From: Clostridia bacterium
GTDB lineage: Bacteria > Bacillota > Clostridia > Oscillospirales > CAG-272
Reading direction: 5' to 3'
DNA length: 11,363 nucleotides
Assembly (NCBI GenBank): GCA_017631215.1
Contig: JAGBTR010000040.1
Span: 1-11,363, forward strand
Shown here: piece after piece, positions 5,601 to 11,363 of the stretch
Position numbering within the stretch: position 1 is the stretch's first letter
How the letters are laid out: the number at the start of each line of letters is the position of its first letter
Made by a program: the position numbers and the translations under genes
Notes under the pieces: model-generated
Databases searched by the model: none
What the model saw: only the letters and a program-made list of their open reading frames with translations
Told to the model about the DNA's origin: nothing

Positions 5601-8600
5601 CAGCTGCAGCCAATGCAGATACGCGTAGACGTTGACGAGGAACTCGTGCATATAGCGCGCGGCGCGGTCGTAGAACCAATCCAGCGCACCGATGTCCTCG
5701 GCGCAGTCGTTGAGGAACAGGAACTGCATACGGTTGGCATCCGTCTCGATCAGATCTCCCTCGGGCGCGCGCAGGTAAGGATAGAGCGCGCGGATGCGGT
5801 CGTTCACCTCAGAGGGCTCGTTCTCGTCGTCAAACGGCAGCGGCTCTGCCAGCACGGGAACGATGGCGATGCAGTGATACGCACGCGGGAAGATGGTGCG
5901 GATGAACTCGTTGAAGGCCGCCGCGAGCAAAAGTCTCATGCCGTCGTTACACTCCCTACGGGCGTGCAGCGAGACGTGCAGCATACGGCCGTCGTCGTAA
6001 TGGCGGTCGTTGCGGTCGGTGACGTGGGGGTTGCCCTCGACGCCGCGATAAAAGTCGAGCGTCTGGCGGTCGGTCATCAGGCTGTAGAAGCCGTAGGTCT
6101 CGGCGTCAAAGCTGACGCGGCACTTGGTGACACGGATCTCGGCGAGCTTGGACGTGGTGTTGTGCAAAGCACCGCCGCCACCGATCGCCTCGCGCTCACC
6201 GATGCGGTAACGGCGCAAAAGGATGGTGTCAAGGCAGTTGCGGAAGTTGATGTTCTCGCTACGCAGGAAGATGGCACTGCCGTCGCGAGCCACGTGCTCG
6301 ATCTCGTACTCCGAATTGTTGAAGATGATGCTCTGACCTGCGATATACTCCATATGCGCGCGGCTGGGGAAGGTATCGAGCAGGCCGATGACCTCGTCGT
6401 TGAGGCGAAGCTCAACGCGACGGTTGCATTCAAACAGACGGTCGAAGATCTCCTTGACGCGGCGGAAGACCACGTACTTCTCGCGCTGCAGCGTATAGCC
6501 GTTGCGGCGGACGGGATCGATGACCAGATAGTAGTCCTTGATGTGGTTGGCGATGCTGTCCTCGGGGGCGACCTCGGGAAGGTCGTAAAGACCCGCGATG
6601 AGGTAGGATGCCATATCCTGAAGCGTCAGCGCGTCCAGCGCGTCGTGCTTTTCGGCAAGCAGCGTGCGGCAGTATGCGGACGAAACGATATCACCGCGCT
6701 CGTAGGTGGTCGCGAGTGCCGTTCTCATACGCCGCATAAACTCGGCGACGCTGATGCCGTTTTCTGTCGTTGCGTCGCAGTAGATGCGAAGCAGCAGCAG
6801 CTTATGGCGCTCGGCGTGCTCGGTCACGCGCGGCTGAATGAAGGAGGAACGGTTGATGTAATCCTCGCTGGCCGCACGGGACATAAAGTACTCGCGGAGC
6901 AGATAGGGCTTGCTCAGGATGTGGACGACCGAATTCTTTCTGCCGCGGAAGCGCGTGCACGCATACAGCGCGGCGGAGAGGTTGCATCGCTCATCCGAAT
7001 AGATCATATAGTTGACGTCGGCAACCGTCTTGTACAGCTTGTTGATCTCGACGCCGTGCATCGCCAGCAGCTTGCGCTCGGCGTGCGCCAGCGGGGTGGA
7101 GGTCATCAGACGGACGCCGTCCACGTCGTGCTGGCAGGCCAGGTCAGCGATGATGCACTCAAGGCTGGTGAGGTGCTGACCGCTGCGGTTGTAGATGCGG
7201 TGCTTCTTGCTCTCGCGATTCCACAGCGTATAGGCAACGGCCTCGTTTTCCTTGGCACTGCTGAAGCTGAGGATGCGATCGACGTTGAAGAAGCGAGGCA
7301 GGCTGGCCGCCGCAAAGCCCTTGAGCAGATCAAGCGACAAGAAGACAAAGCGGATACGGTCGCCCGTTGCGCGCTGAAGTCTTCTGGCCATCAGCAGGCA
7401 CAGATAGCTGTCCAGAGCGACGGTGCGATCGGCATCGATGAAGATGGCGTTGCACACCTCCTCAAAGAAGCCGGGGTACTGCTCGACGATGTTGTCGCTT
7501 CGGAAGTCCTCGGCGCAGGCGACCAGCACGTCGGCCTGATCCAATCTCTCGTCGGCGGTATAGACGCGCCAGGTGCAGGTGGGGGTGCTGCCCGTCATCT
7601 GAATGAGGCGGTCGCTGATGTAATGCTTCAGGCTCTGGCACTCCTCGCGGTCGGACACGATGAAAATGACGCGCGAGCCCGCCAGAAGGCGAATGTAGGA
7701 ATAAGCGATGAGATACTCGCCAAGCTCGGAATAGAACGAGGCGGCGAAGTAGACGTGATCCTCGTTGTAGATCGCATCCAGACACTCCATATAGCTCTGG
7801 ACGGTGCGACCCGTCGTCTCGGTCATATACTTCTTGATATAGGCCATCGCGCTGGCATAGGCGCGGTTGGTGCATTCATACTCGGGGCGCTCCTCGGGGA
7901 TGGACTCGGGGTAGTAGCGCAGGGCGTGCTCCTTATCGAAGCGACGCTTGAGCTCGGACTGCAGTGCGCGCAGTCTGGCCTCGCGCTTTTTGTTATCCTT
8001 CTCCTCCTCGGCGGCGCGCTTGGCGTCCTCCTCATCCTCGTCATCGGGCATCGGCGTGCGGAAGACGTTGACCACCTCCTGCAGGAAGATGACCGAAATG
8101 AAGGGATAGATGTACCAGTCGCCCACGTGCAGCACCTTGAGCAAAACGAAGTAGATCGCCTCGGGAAGCGGGAACAGCACCGACACAAGAACGACCAGGA
8201 AGAAGAGGGCATACAGCGCCTCGACCAGGTAGATGAAATACTGCATCACGGTGCGGACACGAACGACCCAACCGCGGGCGTACTGCATCTCGTCGCCCTC
8301 GAAGAACAGACTCAGCACGACACGGTGCAGGCCCGACAGCACGGGAGACTGTGCCTCGCGGGGAGGACGACCCTCGTCCTCGGTTACGCCGCCGTCCTTT
8401 TTGCCGTTGCTACCGTCGTCGTTGCCCTTTTCGTCGTCCTTATCGGAATGGATGAAGAAGGGGATGCGGCGGCGCGCACGGCGGCGCTCCTCCTCCTCGG
8501 CAAGGATCTGCTCAGGCGTCTTTTTGACCGCCTCGGCATCCTCACCGTCGTCCTTCTTACCCTTTCTCTTCTTTTTCTTCTTTTTACCGTCGGACTCGTC

Positions 8601-9113
8601 ATTCTCCGCGCTCTCGTCGGCGGCGGTATCGGACGCACCGTCCGTGTCGGACTCGTGCTCGGGCTCCTCGGTCTCGCTCTGCTCGGTGTCTTGGTTCTCA
8701 TCCTTCTTGTTCACACCGAAGATGGGATCCATAATGAGCTTTTTGAGCAGTGCCTTGACGAACACAAAGCCGTACAGCACGACCAAATTGACCAGCACCA
8801 GCTTGACGGCGAAGCTCACAAAGTCAAACTGCGAGCTCAGCGAGCTGTCGACCCACGCGATGATGCGGTCGAGCAGCGGCAGGTTGGTCACGATCTCGAC
8901 CACGCCGTCGAGCAGCTCGAAGACGAACGCAACAACGACAAACTCGATCACCGTCAGGATGACGAAGGCGAAGTTCAGTCGGTTGTGCGGCGACTCATAG
9001 CGCAACGCGCGGAAGGTCGAAAACCGTTTTGCCTTGGAAGAAAAGGGGAGGAGCGGATAGGACATAAGGAGCATCAGCAAAAGAATGATAATGCCCTTGA
9101 TTGCGTTGATCAC
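2637..9113 (-). CDS. Giant membrane protein: dead YprA/MrfA-like helicase, zinc knuckle, peptidase-like and transglutaminase-like domains
   Basis: The product has 2158 residues. Membrane helices lie near 5-23, 47-76, 96-126, 285-316 and 318-350. Positive flanks place the C-terminal bulk in the cytoplasm. Residues 400-890 follow an SF2 helicase plan, but Walker A is replaced by SFYSELGEY (459-467), DEAH by DADR (560-563), SAT by SLD (593-595), and QxxGRAGR by YACTRFRGR (717-725). Residues 895-1012 match the YprA/MrfA post-helicase barrel and 1040-1205 resemble DUF1998. A knuckle C1229/C1232/C1251/C1254 leads to a DA1-like segment (1260-1380) without HExxH. Acidic (1400-1665) and Lys/Glu-rich (1667-1772) linkers follow. 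The transglutaminase-like domain (about 1780-2010) keeps C1932, H1964 and D1979. The start is GTG 9113, overlapping the previous stop as GTGA. The gene is real beyond doubt and the transglutaminase call is strong; the helicase and peptidase calls are inference. Confidence 0.85.
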   Translation of the reverse strand: MINAIKGIIILLLMLLMSYPLLPFSSKAKRFSTFRALRYESPHNRLNFAFVILTVIEFVVVAFVFELLDGVVEIVTNLPLLDRIIAWVDSSLSSQFDFVSFAVKLVLVNLVVLYGFVFVKALLKKLIMDPIFGVNKKDENQDTEQSETEEPEHESDTDGASDTAADESAENDESDGKKKKKKRKGKKDDGEDAEAVKKTPEQILAEEEERRRARRRIPFFIHSDKDDEKGNDDGSNGKKDGGVTEDEGRPPREAQSPVLSGLHRVVLSLFFEGDEMQYARGWVVRVRTVMQYFIYLVEALYALFFLVVLVSVLFPLPEAIYFVLLKVLHVGDWYIYPFISVIFLQEVVNVFRTPMPDDEDEEDAKRAAEEEKDNKKREARLRALQSELKRRFDKEHALRYYPESIPEERPEYECTNRAYASAMAYIKKYMTETTGRTVQSYMECLDAIYNEDHVYFAASFYSELGEYLIAYSYIRLLAGSRVIFIVSDREECQSLKHYISDRLIQMTGSTPTCTWRVYTADERLDQADVLVACAEDFRSDNIVEQYPGFFEEVCNAIFIDADRTVALDSYLCLLMARRLQRATGDRIRFVFLSLDLLKGFAAASLPRFFNVDRILSFSSAKENEAVAYTLWNRESKKHRIYNRSGQHLTSLECIIADLACQHDVDGVRLMTSTPLAHAERKLLAMHGVEINKLYKTVADVNYMIYSDERCNLSAALYACTRFRGRKNSVVHILSKPYLLREYFMSRAASEDYINRSSFIQPRVTEHAERHKLLLLRIYCDATTENGISVAEFMRRMRTALATTYERGDIVSSAYCRTLLAEKHDALDALTLQDMASYLIAGLYDLPEVAPEDSIANHIKDYYLVIDPVRRNGYTLQREKYVVFRRVKEIFDRLFECNRRVELRLNDEVIGLLDTFPSRAHMEYIAGQSIIFNNSEYEIEHVARDGSAIFLRSENINFRNCLDTILLRRYRIGEREAIGGGGALHNTTSKLAEIRVTKCRVSFDAETYGFYSLMTDRQTLDFYRGVEGNPHVTDRNDRHYDDGRMLHVSLHARRECNDGMRLLLAAAFNEFIRTIFPRAYHCIAIVPVLAEPLPFDDENEPSEVNDRIRALYPYLRAPEGDLIETDANRMQFLFLNDCAEDIGALDWFYDRAARYMHEFLVNVYAYLHWLQLHPKKSHYIYFGGETLPECYDLEHLCELLSDLNLVLSDDGKHDYETAGEDEDPESTERCSFCHRTMESGRFSYFDKHRFICADCFDVVDTKAQIDDVYDEMCSYLKKTYPEVSIGAARADLDGPYELKEGQVLSEFYGKLDKATRTAYAERDLPLNNARVAVLRGLIELWQADNDLLISQAPAQLYYEELVYLRSIGEDESADWIYENLDPSIRIGVDEIKAYVDFEDVTPKSDKPTDDEPANDTADEPAEDDTSNDTADDAVAEDVETDDGEVAVDTPEPNAPDGGSETEDEATDDAPATEGEDKDTAPTPAGERRTSFTYLRIKAQELDREADPEPEDDDEEFSDALFDPNRIPRFWKRYLRGETADNGEDETESDEMSDATYDEDVEDGEGEEMGDDDVEVNARHSLEPNAAPPLGDEDDGTTDDGTTDEDGWGDDTTDDVADDTTDDGWGDDTSDEPVEDDPVDDGTTDDGWGDDPSDDPSDDTADEPSDGMTDKERKKAEKQRAKEEKKRLKEEEKRRKKEEKERRKLAKKNKGKATDDGETEDGETKPEKKRGLFGRRKKTEDETPDTEKVSKKSKKSDKDAKKDAKKAKKKGTKRVPYEDEEKSNALIRLYNDIVRAAFAYNEDWFSRVGVSDEDMYRVYTYVLCDYPELFWVKSYYYTPTTMRLDYRCKTPDGKLDVRQIKRKRKELHKAAKTFTQGITRKTNPYQAMLTIYRRLILTLDYDGVGLDAGVDKDIRKDDVLRSLHSALVEHKVVCAGYAVAMQYLLQSVGIVCGKVISEVDATNICHAFNVLKIGKYCYYLDATWGDHSDTKTGELNRDLVWYNYCCTPYDEFIRTSKGQEPMHIPNKELYPTLEQFRYTTHEYFRYHNAYLTRYDEREIVRIIAEAAQRYDEKEMGEFTIDFRCADTPLLMYVRHNLFETGALTRLLKQAHDQLAKSDKRAAKLLERQLRGGEFREDVSTARLYFVAPPKKKGKSDKKKK
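4119..4925 (-). repeat. Acidic low-complexity coding repeat with three GWGDD units
   Basis: This part of the giant gene encodes about 270 residues dominated by Asp, Glu, Thr, Ser and Gly. The unit T-D-(D/E)-D-G-W-G-D-D occurs three times (around residues 1602-1610, 1618-1626 and 1641-1649), visible in DNA as repeated ACCCCAACCGTC words between 4167 and 4310. The following 100 residues are rich in Lys, Arg and Glu. The number of repeat units may vary between strains by slippage. Confidence 0.8.
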
Positions 9114-11191
9114 TGCTCGTCACTTCCTTTCTTCTTTTTGTGGAACATACCCTCGATGGTCTCGATCGAGAACACCTTGTAGACGCCGTTTTCCTTGGCG
9201 TGGAAGGGCTTGGTGAGGTCGAACTCGTTTTCGACGCTCTCCTCGGGCTGGTAGATGGGCTCGACGCCCAGATTGTTGAGCATCGCGCTGAGCTGATCCT
9301 CAACCTCCTCCAGCATATTGCGGTGGTGGGTCACGTTTTTCTCCAGCGTCAGGTTGGCATCGTACATATGGTCGATCTGACGCAGCTCATAGCGCAGCTC
9401 CTCGATGCGGATCAGGTCGTGCTCGTAACGCTGCTTGAGCTTGGAGAAGGCGTATTCGTTCTTGGCCAGACACGTGTAAAAATGATGACGGATCCAGCCC
9501 TTGGCAATGCTCATTCGGCGCATCAGCGGCATCATCTGCATCGCAAAGGCGAGCAGGAACAGACCGCCGAAGACGATGGTACCCAGCGCGTACAGCGTCG
9601 AGGCACCCAGCGACAGCACGGTCGCGTCGCGCAGCTGAAGCGCGCCGTAAGGAATGAGCATCGCGGCCAGCGTCAGCGCAAGGAAGATGATATCACCGAT
9701 GATATTGCGGCTCATACAAGCCTTGGCGCGGTTGTAGGCCTTGAGCGACGACTTGGCGCGCGTTTTTTCCTCCGAATAGTCGACCTCCAAAAGATCGGCC
9801 TTGAGGGCGCGGTCAAACAGATCCGAGATCTCCTTTTCCTTCAGGCGTATCAGGTTCTCGTATTTTTCACGCGAGGGGCACTGATCGGTCATCTTGAGGA
9901 TGCCCGCCGTGCGCAGCTCGCGGAATTCGGCGTCGATACCCGCCTCGGACGTAGCGTCTCTCTTTTTGAGATACTCGCCCATAATGCTATCAAACTGGCG
10001 GCGGTTATCCTTGTCGATCTGATCGTCCGAGCGGTTGGCGAAGCGGCAGATGCGGTGGTACATATCCAGCGCCGACATCTTGCGCCCGACGTTCTCGGGG
10101 CGGTTGCGGATCTCGGCACGCTGCTGTGCGATATGCGACTCGTAGCTCGGCTCGCGCGCGGGCTGCTCGAGTGCCTTTTCCTCGCTTCCCGTCTGATCCA
10201 GCTCGAAGTACATCGTGCGGTTGCCGCGGGCGATGTTACGGGCGGCATGGATCTTGTTCCACGAGCGCTCCAGCACCTCGCGCAGCGTCGACGGCTCGAT
10301 GGTAGCGATCTTAAGCTCGCCACCCACGCCCGTGTTTTCCTCACGCTCGTAGGTACGGATGAGGTAGAGCGACAGCGACAACGTGTCGAAGGCGGCGCGC
10401 ACGGGGCTCTCGCCGTACTGGGTCACGTAATAGTGGCGGCGGAGCGAGGTCGAAAGACCCGCACGGCGGCGGAACGCCTCAAAGAAGGTGTGGAAATCCA
10501 TCGCGGTGCCGTTGGTCGCGCCGTAGGGATAGTCCTCGATCTTGAGCTCAAGCGACATCGTCTCGGTGCAGTACAGCTCGTAGGCCGTGTACGCCGTCAG
10601 GTCGCGTGCCTTTTCGGGTCGCTTTTCCAGCTCGTACTTGACGCGCTGGCGCTGTGCCTGGGTGAGTCGATCCTCAAAGGTCTCCTCGTCCCCATCCGTC
10701 TCGTGCGGCGCCTCGGGCGGCAGGACGACCTCGGTGCCGGGCTTGCCGCGCAGAATGGTCGCGACCTGATTCTCACGGTTGTCCAGACTCTCAAAGCGCT
10801 CGTATTCTCCGTTCTGGATATAGTACACCTCGCAGGCCGAGATGTAGATATCGCGCTTGGTCAGCGGGTTGAACAGCTTGTCGACCAGGTAGGCCTCGAT
10901 ATAGGGAAGGTAGACGGCAAACTCGACGCCCTCCTCCACCAGACCGAAGCCGTGCTCGCCGCGGCCATAGGGCGGACGAATGCGGCGGAAGCCGAAAAAG
11001 TCCACCAGCACGACCACGCGGAAGGAGTCCGCACCCAGTGCGTTCTGCTTTTCGTAGATCTCCTTCTCGCAGCAAGCGATGTCCTTCAGACTGCAGTTCA
11101 TCCAGCGAATCTTGCTGTATCCCGCAAGATCGAACAGACGGTCGCTGTCAAAGGTTTTGTTTTCCGATGTGTTGATCACGTATGTGAGCAT
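9110..11191 (-). CDS. Unrecognised 693-residue protein with two membrane segments and a C-terminal coiled coil
   Basis: I do not recognise this family. Residues 1-160 contain beta-strand-like stretches (FRVVVLVDFFGF, 57-68), an Arg/Pro/Gly-rich turn (RRIRPPYGRGEHG) and no signal peptide. Residues 175-490 are helical and highly charged. Two membrane segments lie near 497-516 and 527-553. They are followed by basic residues (MRRMSIAKGWIRHH) and a coiled coil at about 575-640 (KLKQRYEHDLIRIEELRYEL), ending in a Lys-rich tail. Both large soluble parts probably face the cytoplasm, as in the giant protein. The ATG at 11191 is preceded by AAAGGA six bases upstream and a further AAGGAG. The stop overlaps the GTG start of the giant gene by four bases, so the two are translationally coupled and probably form one complex. 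Confidence 0.85.
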   Translation of the reverse strand: MLTYVINTSENKTFDSDRLFDLAGYSKIRWMNCSLKDIACCEKEIYEKQNALGADSFRVVVLVDFFGFRRIRPPYGRGEHGFGLVEEGVEFAVYLPYIEAYLVDKLFNPLTKRDIYISACEVYYIQNGEYERFESLDNRENQVATILRGKPGTEVVLPPEAPHETDGDEETFEDRLTQAQRQRVKYELEKRPEKARDLTAYTAYELYCTETMSLELKIEDYPYGATNGTAMDFHTFFEAFRRRAGLSTSLRRHYYVTQYGESPVRAAFDTLSLSLYLIRTYEREENTGVGGELKIATIEPSTLREVLERSWNKIHAARNIARGNRTMYFELDQTGSEEKALEQPAREPSYESHIAQQRAEIRNRPENVGRKMSALDMYHRICRFANRSDDQIDKDNRRQFDSIMGEYLKKRDATSEAGIDAEFRELRTAGILKMTDQCPSREKYENLIRLKEKEISDLFDRALKADLLEVDYSEEKTRAKSSLKAYNRAKACMSRNIIGDIIFLALTLAAMLIPYGALQLRDATVLSLGASTLYALGTIVFGGLFLLAFAMQMMPLMRRMSIAKGWIRHHFYTCLAKNEYAFSKLKQRYEHDLIRIEELRYELRQIDHMYDANLTLEKNVTHHRNMLEEVEDQLSAMLNNLGVEPIYQPEESVENEFDLTKPFHAKENGVYKVFSIETIEGMFHKKKKGSDEQ

Positions 11192-11264
11192 ATTTGATCC
11201 TTTCTCCTTTCCGAAAGAAGAAATCCGTTTATTTTAGCGCCGCAAAGAGGGCGCGGGGTACGCA

Positions 11265-11363
11265 TTACTCGGCATCAAGGTAGGGCACGCGCGTGTGCAG
11301 GGAGCGGTAGCGCAAAAAGCAACCGTGCTCGCCCGCCCAGCGGATGGCACCCTCGGCCGTTTC
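11265..11363 (-). CDS. C-terminal end of an unrecognised gene (5' part outside window)
   Basis: The minus strand is open from the window edge to TAA 11267-11265. It encodes 32 residues with a Trp-Ala-Gly-Glu-His stretch and a final RSLHTRVPYLDAE. The GC-rich codon choice matches the downstream operon genes. Only 73 bases separate its stop from the start of the 693-residue gene; I see no convincing terminator or promoter there, only a weak GCGCC/GGCGC pairing and the ribosome site. It is therefore probably co-transcribed with the two large genes. Too little is visible to name a family. Confidence 0.6.
   Translation of the reverse strand, partial: ETAEGAIRWAGEHGCFLRYRSLHTRVPYLDAE

Noticed and set aside
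7106..7875. An active helicase or nuclease encoded on its own in this part of the minus strand
   Set aside because: The open frames there in other phases are low-complexity shadows. The helicase-like sequence belongs to the giant protein, and its ATPase motifs are not intact.
2568..9182. A 2204-codon open frame on the plus strand opposite the giant gene
   Set aside because: It is in exact register with the minus-strand gene, and its openness follows from the absence of TTA, CTA and TCA sense codons. Its translation is a low-complexity Leu/Val/Gly/Arg/Ala mixture without motifs, whereas the minus strand encodes recognisable domains. It also has no ribosome binding site.
9140..11197. A 685-codon plus-strand open frame opposite the 693-residue gene
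   Set aside because: It has the same register effect and the same featureless composition, and no ribosome binding site. The minus-strand frame has one and overlaps its neighbour as operon genes do.

Overview
The window looks like a chromosome segment of a moderately GC-rich Clostridia-type Bacillota, probably a gut lineage. The signs are consensus sigma-A promoters, strong purine-rich ribosome binding sites, classic intrinsic terminators, an encoded CCA end on the tRNA, and protein families common in that group (XRE regulator, TPR-like protein, YidD-like protein, transglutaminase-domain membrane protein). No taxon can be assigned from the sequence alone.

Layout, left to right. (1) Positions 3-77 hold the last codons of a plus-strand gene, probably an FAD-dependent oxidoreductase, followed by a perfect bidirectional terminator. 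(2) A minus-strand XRE regulator (157-492) diverges from a plus-strand pair: a TPR-like protein (671-1360) and a membrane-anchored YidD-like protein (1426-1899). The intergenic region carries a perfect TTGACA-N17-TATAAT promoter, an extended -10 promoter on the other strand, and several dyads with ACGGA/TCCGT half sites. The plus-strand pair is visibly more AT-rich than the genes to its right and uses codons those genes lack. (3) Positions 1900-2560 encode no protein. They hold one intact tRNA-Pro(CGG) with its own consensus promoter and terminator, two decayed tRNA-Pro copies interrupted by GC-rich palindromes, and a third tRNA-tail fragment. (4) Positions 2637-11363 are a minus-strand operon read right to left: the end of an unrecognised gene, a 693-residue protein with two membrane segments, and a 2158-residue membrane protein whose GTG start overlaps the previous stop (GTGA).

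The giant protein is the most interesting object. It has about five N-terminal membrane segments. After these comes what I read as a complete but catalytically dead superfamily 2 helicase of the YprA/MrfA type (two RecA folds, post-helicase barrel, DUF1998-like domain, with every catalytic motif replaced). Next are a CxxC/CxxC zinc knuckle and a segment resembling a DA1-type metallopeptidase without its HExxH residues. Long acidic and then lysine-rich linkers follow, and the protein ends in a transglutaminase-like domain with an intact Cys-His-Asp triad. The tight coupling of the two large genes suggests a cytoplasm-facing membrane complex: a scaffold built from dead enzymes that carries one live transglutaminase or protease. 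Its biological role is unknown.

The helicase and peptidase assignments are motif-level readings by eye. They need profile or structure comparison to confirm.
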